DNA of 64,000 nucleotides from Xenorhabdus sp014467285 (GCF_014467285.1 NZ_NKHR01000014.1:1-64000); one strand, 5' to 3'; counted from the first letter of the stretch, positions 37,262 to 47,918 are shown. Numbers and translations: made by a program. The notes: generated from the sequence alone by a model not told the origin.

Positions 37262-38821
37262 ATGACTGGCAAAGAATTTAATATTTCTGTAAATCAGATA
37301 GATACGGTTTATAAAACAGATCCAACACTGCTTTTCCATCAACTTTGTGGTAATCGTTCCGCTACGTTATTGTTAGAGTCTGCTGAAATCCACAGTAAAA
37401 AGAGTCTCAAAAGTATGTTGATCATTGATAGTGCCATGCGCATTACCGCCAACAAACGACAAGTTACTTTTGAGGCGCTCACCAAAAACGGTCAAAATCT
37501 ACTTCCTATTCTCGCTGATTTACTGTCAGAAAAAGCCCGGTTGAGTGTGGAATCACAGACTATTCGAGCACAGTTTCCTGCTACAGAACAAAATTTGGAC
37601 GAGGATAGTCGGCTAAAATCGGATTCAGTTTTCGACGCATTACGTGCTCTTGCAGCACTGGCATCCTTCTCAGAATCCCCTGAGGCTATTTTCGTTGGCG
37701 GGTTGTTTGCTTACGATTTAGTGGCTGGATTTGAATCATTACCTACCGTAAAAAACCACCAGCATTGCCCTGATTTCTGTTTTTATCTCGCAGAAACACT
37801 ATTGATGATTGACCATCGATATGAGCACTCATCGTTACAAACTGTACTGTTTGGAGGATCCGGTACGGAAAGGCAACGCCTTAACGAACGTATGGCAACA
37901 TTGGCTTCTGCCATTTCAGGACCGCTTCAGCCACTCTTGCCTGTCAAACTGTCTGACATAACCATTGATTGCAATCGGAGTGATGAGCAATACGCGGATA
38001 TCGTGCGGCAGTTGCAGCAATCAGTTCGTCAAGGGGATGTCTTTCAGGTTGTTCCGTCACGGCGTTTTACTTTGCCATGCCCTTCTCCATTAAATGCTTA
38101 CCAAGCACTGAAAAAACAAAACCCAAGCCCCTATATGTTTTTTATGCAAGATCAGGATTTTTGCCTGTTTGGTGCCTCACCAGAAAGCGCCCTTAAATAT
38201 GATGCCAACAACCGCCAGATAGAAATTTATCCGATAGCCGGTACACGCCCCCGCGGGCGCAATGCCAACGGAGAATTAAATGCTGACCTTGATAGCCGGA
38301 TTGAGCTGGAAATGCGTACTGACGCGAAAGAAATGTCTGAGCATGTGATGCTGGTTGATTTGGCCCGTAACGATCTGGCTCGCATTTGTGAGCCGGGAAG
38401 TCGATATGTCGCCGATTTAACCAAAGTCGATCGTTATTCGTTTGTTATGCACCTGGTTTCCCGTGTTGTCGGTACGCTTCGCCATGATTTAGATATTTTC
38501 CATGCCTATCAGGCCTGCATGAATATGGGCACGTTGACAGGAGCACCTAAGATTCGGGCCATGCAGCTCATTGCAGAACATGAAGGCGAACGGCGCGGTA
38601 GCTATGGTGGCGCAGTCGGCTATTTTACTGGCAAAGGGGATTTTGATACCTGCATTGTCATTCGTTCTGCTTATGTGGAAAACGGACAAGCTGCTGTGCA
38701 AGTCGGAGCCGGTATCGTTTTGGATTCCATCCCCCAATCAGAAGTAGATGAAACGCACAATAAATCCAGAGCCGTCATTCGCGCTATTGCCCAAGCCCAT
38801 CAAGTAGAGGTGACATTCTAA
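37262..38821 (+). CDS. trpE: Anthranilate synthase component I
   Basis: 519 residues (520 in E. coli) from the ATG at 37262, which has AGGGGG upstream; an earlier in-frame start at 37232 is weaker. With TrpG it makes anthranilate from chorismate. LLLESAEIHSK near residue 36 matches the tryptophan feedback site. The chorismate-binding core includes FQVVPSRRF, SPESALKYD, IAGTRPRGR, DLARNDLARICEPGS and GGAVGYFTGKGDFDTC. It shares its stop with the trpG start (TAATG), so the two subunits are translated in step. Confidence 0.98.
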   Translation: MTGKEFNISVNQIDTVYKTDPTLLFHQLCGNRSATLLLESAEIHSKKSLKSMLIIDSAMRITANKRQVTFEALTKNGQNLLPILADLLSEKARLSVESQTIRAQFPATEQNLDEDSRLKSDSVFDALRALAALASFSESPEAIFVGGLFAYDLVAGFESLPTVKNHQHCPDFCFYLAETLLMIDHRYEHSSLQTVLFGGSGTERQRLNERMATLASAISGPLQPLLPVKLSDITIDCNRSDEQYADIVRQLQQSVRQGDVFQVVPSRRFTLPCPSPLNAYQALKKQNPSPYMFFMQDQDFCLFGASPESALKYDANNRQIEIYPIAGTRPRGRNANGELNADLDSRIELEMRTDAKEMSEHVMLVDLARNDLARICEPGSRYVADLTKVDRYSFVMHLVSRVVGTLRHDLDIFHAYQACMNMGTLTGAPKIRAMQLIAEHEGERRGSYGGAVGYFTGKGDFDTCIVIRSAYVENGQAAVQVGAGIVLDSIPQSEVDETHNKSRAVIRAIAQAHQVEVTF

Positions 38822-39399
38822 TGGCGAATATTCTTCTGCTCGATAATGTTGATTCCTTCACCTATAACCTCGTGGACCAACTGAGAAGCCATAGTCATCA
38901 AGTCATTATTTATCGCAATACTGTGGCTACAGACACTATTATTGCCAAACTCCACGAAATGGACTCTCCCCTTTTGATGCTGTCACCCGGCCCGGGGAAA
39001 CCATCAGAAGCAGGCTGTATGCCTGAATTAGTCAAGCAAGTGATTGGCAAAATTCCGGTGATTGGCATTTGTCTCGGACATCAGGCAATTATTGAAGCCT
39101 ATGGAGGGAAAGTCTCTGCTGCCCAAGAAATTTTGCATGGTAAAGCAACATCAGCCACTCATGATGGACAAGCTATGTTTTCCGGTCTGCCAAATCCCTT
39201 ACCTGTTGCTCGTTATCATTCTCTTGCCGCTGTGCATGTTCCTGCGATGCTGACAGTCTCGGCATCATGCGGTGATACCGTCATGGCAGTGCGTCATGAT
39301 GAACACAAGGTTTGTGGGCTCCAATTTCATCCCGAATCTATCTTAACCACCCAAGGCGCTAAATTGCTTGAACAAACTCTGGCGTGGGCACTGAATTAA
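38821..39399 (+). CDS. trpG: Anthranilate synthase component II (glutamine amidotransferase), unfused
   Basis: 192 residues, a free class I amidotransferase. The triad is Cys 84 (GICLGHQAI), His 170 and Glu 172 (LQFHPESIL); the oxyanion loop is LSPGPGKPSEAG. It supplies ammonia to TrpE. In E. coli this domain is fused to TrpD; here a stop codon and a 56-base gap separate them, as in several other enterobacterial lineages such as Serratia. Confidence 0.97.
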   Translation: MANILLLDNVDSFTYNLVDQLRSHSHQVIIYRNTVATDTIIAKLHEMDSPLLMLSPGPGKPSEAGCMPELVKQVIGKIPVIGICLGHQAIIEAYGGKVSAAQEILHGKATSATHDGQAMFSGLPNPLPVARYHSLAAVHVPAMLTVSASCGDTVMAVRHDEHKVCGLQFHPESILTTQGAKLLEQTLAWALN

Positions 39400-39455
39400 A
39401 AATGTTGGGTTTGAAGGTATCGAATTAAAGGCACTAAACTTGAAGGAATGGGAAA

Positions 39456-40454
39456 ATGCAATTGATTTTTGAAAAATTATTCAGTGCCCAAACACTGACA
39501 CAGCAAGAAAGCCAGCAACTATTCACTGCCATTATTCATGGTGAGTTGAGTGATGCACAATTGGCTGCTGTATTAATTAGTCTGAAACTACATGGTGAAC
39601 AACCACAAGAAATTGCAGGTGCGGCCCAGGCATTCCTGGAAAATGCAGTTCCCTTTCCTCGTCCTGATTACACGTTTTGTGATATCGTCGGCACAGGCGG
39701 AGACGGTACAAACAGCATCAATATTTCAACGGCCAGCGCCTTTATTGCCGCGGCTTGTGGGCTTAAAGTGGCAAAACATGGGAACCGCAGTATTTCCAGC
39801 CGTTCTGGATCATCCGATTTACTGGCGGCATTCGGCATTGCATTGGATACTTGTGCCAAAGATTCACGCCGTGCTCTGGATGATATTGGCGTCTGTTTCC
39901 TATTCGCCCCGCAATATCACAGTGGCTTTCGTCATGCGGCACAAGTTCGCCAGCAATTAAAAACCCGGACATTATTCAATGTACTTGGCCCGTTGATTAA
40001 TCCTGCTCGTCCTCCCCTATCACTCATTGGAGTTTACAGTTCTGAATTAGTAGAACCCATAGCTCGTACCCTACAGGTTTTGGGTTATCAACGCGCTGCC
40101 GTTGTACATAGTGGCGGTATGGATGAAGTCGCTTTACATGCCCCAACCTATGTTGCAGAACTCAATCATGGCGAGATTCAACAGTACCGGTTAACGGCCG
40201 CAGATTTTGGCTTACCGTGTCATTCTATATCTTCACTGAGAGGCGGAACCCCGGAAGAGAATCGCGATATGTTGGCACTATTACTGCAAGGCCGGGGGCA
40301 AAAAGCCCATGCCGATGCTGTAGCAGCGAATGTTGCTCTCTTGATGAAAATTCATGGGTACGAAGATCTACGAGAAAATACACAATTGGCACTCAATACC
40401 ATTTATAGCGGTCATGCTTATGAAAAAGTGACAGCATTGGCGGCAAGGATTTAA
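39456..40454 (+). CDS. trpD: Anthranilate phosphoribosyltransferase
   Basis: 332 residues, the length of a stand-alone enzyme. It joins anthranilate to PRPP. The PRPP-binding loop GTGGDGTNSINISTASA (about 79-95) and KHGNRSISSRSGSSD are intact, as are GPLINPARPP and VHSGGMDEVALH. The ATG has AAGGAATGGG upstream. Two bases separate its stop from trpC, so coupling is likely. Confidence 0.97.
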   Translation: MQLIFEKLFSAQTLTQQESQQLFTAIIHGELSDAQLAAVLISLKLHGEQPQEIAGAAQAFLENAVPFPRPDYTFCDIVGTGGDGTNSINISTASAFIAAACGLKVAKHGNRSISSRSGSSDLLAAFGIALDTCAKDSRRALDDIGVCFLFAPQYHSGFRHAAQVRQQLKTRTLFNVLGPLINPARPPLSLIGVYSSELVEPIARTLQVLGYQRAAVVHSGGMDEVALHAPTYVAELNHGEIQQYRLTAADFGLPCHSISSLRGGTPEENRDMLALLLQGRGQKAHADAVAANVALLMKIHGYEDLRENTQLALNTIYSGHAYEKVTALAARI

Positions 40455-40456
40455 TC

Positions 40457-41821
40457 ATGAAAACCAGCATATTACAGAAAATTGTTGATGATAAAGCAGC
40501 ATACCTGATGACTCGTAAAGCAGAACAGCCACTGGAAAGTTTTATTGATGCCATTGTACCGAGTCATCGTCGGTTCTATCAGGCTTTATCCCATAATCAG
40601 ACGGTTTTTATTTTAGAATGTAAGAAGGCCTCCCCTTCAAAAGGATTAATTCGTGAAGATTTCGATCCTGTTCGCATTGCTAAAACTTATCAGCCTTATG
40701 CTGCTGCAATCTCTGTTTTGACTGATGAAAAATACTTTCAAGGCAATTATGATTTTCTCAAAATGGTCAGTTCTGCCGTACACCAACCGGTTCTATGCAA
40801 AGATTTTATTATTGATGCCTATCAGGTTTACCTCGCCCGTTATTATCAGGCCGACGCTATTTTACTGATGCTTTCCGTCCTTGATGACGATACGTATCGT
40901 GATTTATCCGCACTGGCACACAGTCTTGATATGGGTGTACTGACCGAAGTCAGTAATGAAAATGAGCAGCAACGGGCAATTGAATTAGGCGCAAAAGTTA
41001 TTGGTATCAATAATCGGGATCTGCGCGATTTGTCCATTGATTTGGAACGCACCCGCAAACTGGCGGCTGGTTTACCCAAAGATACTATCATTATCAGTGA
41101 ATCTGGCATCCATCAGCATCGTCAAGTGCGCGAATTAAGCCAATTTGCCCACGGTTTTCTCATTGGCAGCTCTTTAATGGCACAGCAAAATTTAGATCTC
41201 GCTTTACGCCGCCTGATTTTAGGTAATAACAAGATTTGCGGCTTAACCCGCCCACAAGATGCCAAAACAGCATTGCAGATGGGCGCAGTCTACGGTGGCC
41301 TTATTTTTGCAGAAAAATCACCGCGTAAAGTGAGCCTGCAAAAAGCCCAACAGATCATCAATGAAGCGTCTTTACAATATGTCGGGGTATTTCAAAATCA
41401 ACCCGTTGATGTTGTCAGTGATATCGCCCGTACACTTTCGCTTACCGCCGTTCAACTACATGGGCATGAAAACGAAGATTACATCAATACATTACGTACT
41501 GTATTACCTGAACACTGTGAAATTTGGAAAGCTATTGATATGTCCAAAACTGCGGAATTTTCCGAAATACCTAATGTGGATCATTTATTGCTGGATAATG
41601 GGCCAGGAGGCACAGGGAAATCATTTGACTGGCAGTTAATTAATCCACAACTTCAACATAACAATATGTTGGCTGGCGGCCTGAATGCAGAAAATTGCCA
41701 ACAGGCAGCAACTCTTGGTTGTTATGGGTTGGATTTTAACTCTGGGATCGAAGTTTCCCCAGGCATCAAAAGCAGTCAAAAGATCAAACAGGTATTTCAA
41801 CAATTACGCTGTTATCACTAA
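40457..41821 (+). CDS. trpCF: Indole-3-glycerol-phosphate synthase / phosphoribosylanthranilate isomerase
   Basis: 454 residues in two TIM barrels fused as in E. coli TrpC. The N-terminal synthase (1 to about 255) has ECKKASPSKGLIREDF, CKDFIIDAYQV and ISESGIHQHRQVRE. The C-terminal isomerase has KICGLTRPQDA with the catalytic Cys, VQLHGHENEDYI, then LLDNGPGGTGKSFDW and AGGLNAENCQQA. It catalyses the third and fourth steps after anthranilate. Both halves look active. Confidence 0.97.
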   Translation: MKTSILQKIVDDKAAYLMTRKAEQPLESFIDAIVPSHRRFYQALSHNQTVFILECKKASPSKGLIREDFDPVRIAKTYQPYAAAISVLTDEKYFQGNYDFLKMVSSAVHQPVLCKDFIIDAYQVYLARYYQADAILLMLSVLDDDTYRDLSALAHSLDMGVLTEVSNENEQQRAIELGAKVIGINNRDLRDLSIDLERTRKLAAGLPKDTIIISESGIHQHRQVRELSQFAHGFLIGSSLMAQQNLDLALRRLILGNNKICGLTRPQDAKTALQMGAVYGGLIFAEKSPRKVSLQKAQQIINEASLQYVGVFQNQPVDVVSDIARTLSLTAVQLHGHENEDYINTLRTVLPEHCEIWKAIDMSKTAEFSEIPNVDHLLLDNGPGGTGKSFDWQLINPQLQHNNMLAGGLNAENCQQAATLGCYGLDFNSGIEVSPGIKSSQKIKQVFQQLRCYH

Positions 41822-41851
41822 TTTTTCAGACAAAAATGGATGAGTAGAATA

Positions 41852-43042
41852 ATGAGTAAATTGAATCCTTATTTTGGCGACTTTGGCGGACAATTTGTCC
41901 CTCAAATTTTGATCCCTGCACTTAATCAATTAGAAGAAGCTTTTATTGATGCACAAAGAGATCCTGAATTTCAGCAGGCATTTCAAGATCTATTGAAAAA
42001 CTACGCAGGCAGGCCTACAGCCTTAACTCTGTGTCATAACTTGACTAAAGGTACGAAAACGCGTCTTTACCTAAAACGTGAAGACTTACTCCACGGCGGC
42101 GCACACAAAACCAATCAGGTTCTGGGACAAGCATTGTTAGCTAAGCGGATGGGAAAAAACGAAATCATTGCTGAAACAGGCGCAGGTCAGCATGGAGTCG
42201 CAACCGCGTTGGCTTGTGCATTATTGGGGTTGAAATGCCGTATTTATATGGGTGCAAAAGATATTGAACGTCAATCCCCCAATGTTTTTCGCATGCGTTT
42301 GATGGGAGCTGAGGTGATCCCTGTGCATAGCGGTTCAGCAACTTTGAAAGATGCCTGCAACGAAGCAATGCGTGACTGGTCTGGCTGCTATGAAAAAGCC
42401 CATTACTTATTGGGAACAGCAGCAGGCCCTCATCCGTACCCGACGATGGTACGAGAATTTCAACGCATGATTGGTGAAGAAGCCAAGGCGCAAATTTTAG
42501 AAAAAGAAGGACGCCTGCCCGATGCAGTTATTGCCTGTATCGGTGGTGGCTCGAATGCTATCGGCCTGTTTGCTGAGTTTATTCCAGAAAATACCGTTCG
42601 CCTGATCGGTGTGGAACCTGCCGGACATGGTATCGAGACTGGTGAACATGGCGCTCCATTGAAACACGGAAAATTAGGCATTTACTTTGGCATGAAAGCC
42701 CCGATTATGCAGACGGAAGATGGGCAGATTGAAGAGTCTTACTCTATCTCGGCCGGGTTAGATTTTCCTTCAGTCGGTCCGCAGCATGCCTATTTAAACA
42801 GCATCGGCAGAGCTGATTATGTCTCAATCACTGACGACGAAGCACTGGCTGCTTTTCAGGAACTATCACGCAATGAAGGCATTATTCCTGCCTTGGAGTC
42901 ATCTCATGCGCTGGCTTATGCTCTGAAAATGATCCGTCAGGAACCCGATAAAGAGCAGTTGTTAATTGTCAACTTATCTGGCCGTGGCGACAAAGACATC
43001 TTCACCGTTTACGATATTCTAAAATCCAGAGGGGAAATCTGA
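41852..43042 (+). CDS. trpB: Tryptophan synthase beta subunit
   Basis: 396 residues (397 in E. coli) from the ATG at 41852 (MSKLNPYFGDFGG); the in-frame ATG at 41840 would add four residues. PLP is bound by Lys 86 in HGGAHKTNQV. GGGSNAIG is the phosphate loop and ETGAGQHGVATALA the substrate region. It joins indole from the alpha subunit with serine. Its stop overlaps the trpA start (TGATG). Confidence 0.98.
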   Translation: MSKLNPYFGDFGGQFVPQILIPALNQLEEAFIDAQRDPEFQQAFQDLLKNYAGRPTALTLCHNLTKGTKTRLYLKREDLLHGGAHKTNQVLGQALLAKRMGKNEIIAETGAGQHGVATALACALLGLKCRIYMGAKDIERQSPNVFRMRLMGAEVIPVHSGSATLKDACNEAMRDWSGCYEKAHYLLGTAAGPHPYPTMVREFQRMIGEEAKAQILEKEGRLPDAVIACIGGGSNAIGLFAEFIPENTVRLIGVEPAGHGIETGEHGAPLKHGKLGIYFGMKAPIMQTEDGQIEESYSISAGLDFPSVGPQHAYLNSIGRADYVSITDDEALAAFQELSRNEGIIPALESSHALAYALKMIRQEPDKEQLLIVNLSGRGDKDIFTVYDILKSRGEI

Positions 43043-43848
43043 TGGAACGTTATCAACAACTTTTCAAGAAGCAGGAAAATCAAAATCAAGGCGCTTTTGT
43101 TCCTTTTGTCACCCTAGGCGATCCTAATCCTGAATTATCATTGGAAATCATTGATACATTAATCGCTGGTGGCGCTGATGCGCTTGAATTAGGTATTCCA
43201 TTTTCAGATCCCCTTGCTGACGGCCCAACCATCCAGAATGCCAATTTACGTGCGTTATCATCCAAGGTCACGCCTACATTGTGCTTCAGCCTGCTGGCAA
43301 AAATTCGCGCTAAACATCCCGATATCCCGATTGGTTTGTTAGTCTATGCGAATTTAGTATTCCACAATGGGATTGATGAGTTTTACCGTTGCTGCAAAGA
43401 GGCTGGCGTTGATTCCGTTTTGGTGGCTGATGTACCGGTATCTGAATCGTTACCTTTCCGCTCAGCCGCCATGAAATATGATATTGCCCCGATCTTTATC
43501 TGCCCCCCGAATGCAGATGATGATTTACTGCGTGAAATTGCTTCATTTGGACGTGGATATACTTACCTGCTATCAAGGGCGGGAGTGACTGGTAGTGAAA
43601 ATCGCGCCAAGCAGCCATTGAGCCATCTTGTCGATAAGCTTAAAGAATATCATGCAGCCCCTGGCCTACAAGGTTTTGGTATTTCCGAACCTTCACAGGT
43701 GACAATTGCACTCAATAATGGTGCTACAGGTGCAATTTCAGGTTCTGCCATTGTAAAAATCATCGAAGAAAACCTTCACCAACCTCAGGCGATGCTGGAA
43801 AAGTTAATGACTTTTGTTCGTGCCATGAAAGCCGCCACACAATTATAA
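43042..43848 (+). CDS. trpA: Tryptophan synthase alpha subunit
   Basis: 268 residues, as in E. coli. It cleaves indole-3-glycerol phosphate and passes indole through a tunnel to TrpB. Catalytic Glu 49 (ALELGIPFSDP) and Asp 60 (LADGPTIQNA) are at the E. coli positions. LSRAGVTGSEN and GFGISEPSQV are the phosphate-binding loops. It is the last gene of the operon. After it, E. coli has the yciGFE-ompW-tonB segment; here hrpA follows. Confidence 0.98.
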   Translation: MERYQQLFKKQENQNQGAFVPFVTLGDPNPELSLEIIDTLIAGGADALELGIPFSDPLADGPTIQNANLRALSSKVTPTLCFSLLAKIRAKHPDIPIGLLVYANLVFHNGIDEFYRCCKEAGVDSVLVADVPVSESLPFRSAAMKYDIAPIFICPPNADDDLLREIASFGRGYTYLLSRAGVTGSENRAKQPLSHLVDKLKEYHAAPGLQGFGISEPSQVTIALNNGATGAISGSAIVKIIEENLHQPQAMLEKLMTFVRAMKAATQL

Positions 43849-43855
43849 TTCTATA

Positions 43856-43884
43856 ATTCCCTTATAAGATATTTATGAGGGAAT
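43856..43884 (+). terminator. Weak stem-loop just after trpA
   Basis: 11-bp stem ATTCCCTTATA with one G-U pair and a 7-base loop, eight bases past the trpA stop. It lacks a T run, so it may be an mRNA-stabilising end or a weak terminator. Confidence 0.45.
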
Positions 43885-43968
43885 GTATAAATATGGGATT
43901 TAGTGTTTATGTATACAAGTATGTTGTAACTATAAATGTATTGATAGCGCTTCCCAATCAAAAACAAA

Positions 43969-44004
43969 TTTATGGGCTGCCATAAAATAAAAGCAGCCCA
44001 TAAA
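43969..44004 (-). terminator. Terminator between trpA and hrpA
   Basis: Perfect 12-bp stem TTTATGGGCTGC with a 12-base loop between the converging genes. On the minus strand it is followed by a T-rich run, so it best fits the hrpA transcript end. Confidence 0.75.
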
Positions 44005-44012
44005 CTTCAAGA

Positions 44013-47000
44013 TCACAATGTGATATTTTCCATTGCCTGCAAAATACGCTTATCTGATATTGGATACGCAGTTCCCAATTGTTGGGCAAATAAACTAATC
44101 CGAAGCTCTTCAATCATCCAACGAACTTCTTTCACTTCCGGCAATTGTTTCTGCTGGCTAGACAATTTTGCCTGCCATTGTTGCCATTGGCGCTGAATAT
44201 GCTCAATCCGGCTCATGTGCGCCCTATCTTTGTTGGGATCAACCGCTAGTTTTTCCAAACGACGATCAATGCCATTCAAATAACGCAGAACATCTGCCAA
44301 ACGCTTCCAACCATGGGAAGTCACGAATCCATTAAAGACCAGACCGGAAATTTGCTCTTTAATATCCGATAACGCCAGTGCGAGGGCAATATCTACCCGC
44401 CCTTTCAGGCGCTTGTTGATATTAAAGACCGCTGTCAGGATCTGCTCCACTTGCTTGGCAATATCAACGACTGCATCATTCAAATCGGCACGGACTTTAT
44501 CCTGCAAACAGGAAAACGCCTGCTCATTCCACGCTGGCCCATTATTTTCTGCGATCAATCTATCCACACCACAAGAGATACAATCATCAATCAAATCCAA
44601 TACTTTTCCATATGGGTTAAAGTACAGCCCTAATTTGGATTTGTTCGGTAATTTCTCATGCAGGTATTTGATCGGTGATGGAATGTTCAGCAATAATAAA
44701 CGACGAGTTCCTTCCCACATCGCATTTTGTTGTTCAGATTCAGTCTCAAACAATTTGATGCCAATACTGTCTTTTTCATCCACTAATGCCGGAAATGCTT
44801 TAACAGAATAGCCACCACGTTTCTGCTCATAGCGTTCAGGCAATTCACCAAAACTCCAAATATGCAGCCCACTTTGTTCAATACCATCATCAGCTACTGC
44901 TGAAAGTGTTTCCTGAACTTTCCCTTTTAATTTTAGTTTCAGCTCCGACAAATCCTTGCCTTCCGCTAACAGTTTATTTTTCTCGCCCAGAACACGGAAT
45001 GTGATTTTAAGATGGTCAGAAACTTGTTCCAATTGCCAATCTTCACGTGACACCGTCACACCTGTCATGCGACGTAATTCTTTCTCAAGGCTATCCAGTA
45101 AGGTAGCCTGAGGTTGGGTGACTCGCTCCAAAAATGCCTGCGCATAGTTAGGTGCAGGTACAAAATTACGGCGTATTGGCTTTGGCAATGACTTAATCAA
45201 TGCAACAACTAGTTCATGACGAATGCCCGGAATTTGCCAGTCGAATCCTTCATCCCTAACCTGATTCAATACCGGCAACGGAATATGCACAGTCACGCCA
45301 TCGGCATCGGTTCCTGGCTCAAACTGATAACTCAGACGGAATTTCAAATTATCCTGATGCCAATAATTCGGATAATCCAACGCACTGACTTTATTGGCGT
45401 CGCCTTTGATCAACATACTCTTTTCAAAATTGAGCAATTCTGGTTGATCTTTACTTGTTATTTTCCACCAGCGATCAAAATGGCGGGATGAAATAACATC
45501 TTTGCCAATTCGCTGATCATAGAAACTGAACAATGTTTCATCATCTACCAGAATATCCCGTCGGCGGGATTTATGTTCTAGTTCTTCAACTTCTTCTCGC
45601 AGTTTCAGGTTAGCGCGGAAAAATGAGTGACGAGTCTGCCAATCTCCTTCCACCAATGCGTGACGGATAAACAATTCACGACATAACAGGGGATCAATCT
45701 GGCTATAATTCACCAAACGCCCCGCCACAATGGGCAAACCATACAGGGTGACTTTTTCCGTTGCCATTACTGCGCCCTGCGATTTTTGCCAATGAGGTTC
45801 ACTGTAATGGTGCTTAATTAAATGTGCGGCCAGCGGCTCTACCCATTCAGGTTCGATACGTGCAGCAATACGCCCCCACAATCTGCTGGTTTCCACTAAT
45901 TCGGCTACCATTCCCCATTTAGGTGGCTTTTTAAATAAACCGGAGCCAGGAAAAATAGAAAAACGGGCATTACGCGCACCTGTATACTCCTGTTTATCCG
46001 TGTCTTTTTGCCCGATATGGGATAATAACCCTGTCAGCAAAGCAATATGAATACTTTTATAATCCGCTTCCTGACTGTTGATCGGTAAACCAATTTCTTT
46101 AACAACTTGGCGTAACTGGGTGTAAATATCCTGCCATTCTCTAACGCGAAGATAATTCAGATAATCCTGACGGCAAAGCTTGCGGAATTGGGAACTGGAA
46201 AGCGCTTTCTGCTGTTCCATCAGAAAATCCCACAATTTCAGGAACGCAATGAAATCTGAATCTTTGTCCGCAAAACGACGATGTTTTTCATCGGAAGCTT
46301 GCTGCTTTTCCAGTGGCCTTTCTCGTGGGTCTTGAATCGACAATGCTGAAGTAATCACCATGACTTCACGAACACAACCATGTGCTTTGGCTTCCAAAAC
46401 CATACGAGCCAAACGTGGATCGATAGGTAACTGTGCCAATTGCTGCCCCATCGCAGTCAGCCGGTAATTTCCTTCTGACAGGGATTCAGGATCAATAGCT
46501 CCCAGTTCTTCCAAGAGACGGACACCATCCTGAATATTGCGTTTATCCGGCGCCTCAACAAATGGAAATGCACTGACATCGCCCAAACCAATAGAGGTCA
46601 TTTGCAGAATAACAGAAGCCAGGTTAGTGCGCAGAATTTCAGGATCAGTAAATTCCGGGCGTGATAAAAAGTCATCTTCCGAATAGAGACGGATACAAAT
46701 TCCGTTTGAAACACGACCACAGCGCCCTTTTCGCTGATTGGCAGATGCCTGAGAAATAGGTTCTATCGGTAAGCGCTGGACTTTAGTCCGATAACTGTAT
46801 CGGCTAATGCGCGCAAAGCCGGTATCGATTACATATTTGATTCCGGGAACTGTCAGCGATGTTTCCGCTACGTTAGTTGCCAAGATAATCCGGCGACCAA
46901 CATGGGACTGGAATATCCGGTTCTGTTCGCTGTTAGACAACCGTGCGAAAAGTGGCAGGATTTCAGTATGAGGGAAATTTTGCTTACTGAGTGCATCCGC

Positions 47001-47918
47001 TGTATCCCGAATTTCACGTTCACCGCTCATGAAAACCAATATGTCTCCAGAGCTTTCTCGTCCCAACTCATCCACGGCATCAATGATGGCTTCAAGCTGA
47101 TCCCTATCACTGTCATTATCATCACCTGCCACGGGCCGATAACGCACTTCCACCGGATAAGTCCGCCCTGATACTTCAATAATCGGTGCATTGTTGAAAT
47201 GGCGGGAAAAACGTTCAGGATCAATGGTTGCAGAAGTAATAATGACTTTCAGATCCGGGCGTTTTGGTAATAATTGACGCAAATAGCCAAGAATAAAATC
47301 AATATTCAAACTGCGTTCATGAGCTTCGTCGATAATTAACGTATCATATTGCAATAACAAACGATCTTGTTGCAATTCCGCCAGCAAAATACCGTCTGTC
47401 ATTAACTTGACCAACGTATTGTCACTGACCTGATCATTAAAACGCACTTTATAACCGACCGTTGAGCCAAGCGGGGTTTCTAATTCATCCGCAATGCGGT
47501 TAGCAACTGAACGGGCAGCCAAACGACGGGGTTGGGTATGCCCGATTAACCCTTTGATACCCCTGCCCAACTCAAGGCAAATTTTCGGGATCTGAGTTGT
47601 TTTACCCGAACCCGTTTCCCCGGCAATGATAACAACCTGATTATCCCGAATGGCTTTATAGATATCCTCTTTCTTCTGGCTAACAGGTAGGTTTTCAGGG
47701 TATTGGATCGAAGGACATGATGCCTGACGGTTAATCACTTTCTGTTTTGCTGTCGCAATATCCGCAGAAATAGATTGTGCCACAGCCTGCAAGGAAGCTT
47801 GATTTTTGATTTTTGCTGCTCCATGCAGGCGTTTTCTCAAACGGAACTGATCGCGCAGCGGGGTGTGATCAAGTTCAGCGAATAATTCAGCAAGTGGTGC
47901 TGTCAAAGGTGATTCCAC
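44013..47918 (-). CDS. hrpA: ATP-dependent RNA helicase HrpA
   Basis: 1301 residues (1300 in E. coli) from a GTG with AAGGA upstream. Walker A GETGSGKTTQ at 100-109, DEAH box in IIDEAHERSLNID, SAT motif ITSATIDPERF, and motif VI QRKGRCGRVSNG are intact. The HA2 and long C-terminal domains are complete. HrpA resolves stalled ribosomes in bacteria and was earlier linked to fimbrial mRNA processing. In E. coli it also neighbours azoR; here the pair has moved next to trp. Confidence 0.97.
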   Translation of the reverse strand: MESPLTAPLAELFAELDHTPLRDQFRLRKRLHGAAKIKNQASLQAVAQSISADIATAKQKVINRQASCPSIQYPENLPVSQKKEDIYKAIRDNQVVIIAGETGSGKTTQIPKICLELGRGIKGLIGHTQPRRLAARSVANRIADELETPLGSTVGYKVRFNDQVSDNTLVKLMTDGILLAELQQDRLLLQYDTLIIDEAHERSLNIDFILGYLRQLLPKRPDLKVIITSATIDPERFSRHFNNAPIIEVSGRTYPVEVRYRPVAGDDNDSDRDQLEAIIDAVDELGRESSGDILVFMSGEREIRDTADALSKQNFPHTEILPLFARLSNSEQNRIFQSHVGRRIILATNVAETSLTVPGIKYVIDTGFARISRYSYRTKVQRLPIEPISQASANQRKGRCGRVSNGICIRLYSEDDFLSRPEFTDPEILRTNLASVILQMTSIGLGDVSAFPFVEAPDKRNIQDGVRLLEELGAIDPESLSEGNYRLTAMGQQLAQLPIDPRLARMVLEAKAHGCVREVMVITSALSIQDPRERPLEKQQASDEKHRRFADKDSDFIAFLKLWDFLMEQQKALSSSQFRKLCRQDYLNYLRVREWQDIYTQLRQVVKEIGLPINSQEADYKSIHIALLTGLLSHIGQKDTDKQEYTGARNARFSIFPGSGLFKKPPKWGMVAELVETSRLWGRIAARIEPEWVEPLAAHLIKHHYSEPHWQKSQGAVMATEKVTLYGLPIVAGRLVNYSQIDPLLCRELFIRHALVEGDWQTRHSFFRANLKLREEVEELEHKSRRRDILVDDETLFSFYDQRIGKDVISSRHFDRWWKITSKDQPELLNFEKSMLIKGDANKVSALDYPNYWHQDNLKFRLSYQFEPGTDADGVTVHIPLPVLNQVRDEGFDWQIPGIRHELVVALIKSLPKPIRRNFVPAPNYAQAFLERVTQPQATLLDSLEKELRRMTGVTVSREDWQLEQVSDHLKITFRVLGEKNKLLAEGKDLSELKLKLKGKVQETLSAVADDGIEQSGLHIWSFGELPERYEQKRGGYSVKAFPALVDEKDSIGIKLFETESEQQNAMWEGTRRLLLLNIPSPIKYLHEKLPNKSKLGLYFNPYGKVLDLIDDCISCGVDRLIAENNGPAWNEQAFSCLQDKVRADLNDAVVDIAKQVEQILTAVFNINKRLKGRVDIALALALSDIKEQISGLVFNGFVTSHGWKRLADVLRYLNGIDRRLEKLAVDPNKDRAHMSRIEHIQRQWQQWQAKLSSQQKQLPEVKEVRWMIEELRISLFAQQLGTAYPISDKRILQAMENITL

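Noticed and set aside
37046..37342. 98-codon minus-strand frame across the trp leader
   Set aside because: Antisense to trpL, the attenuator and the trpE start; the leader elements explain the region.
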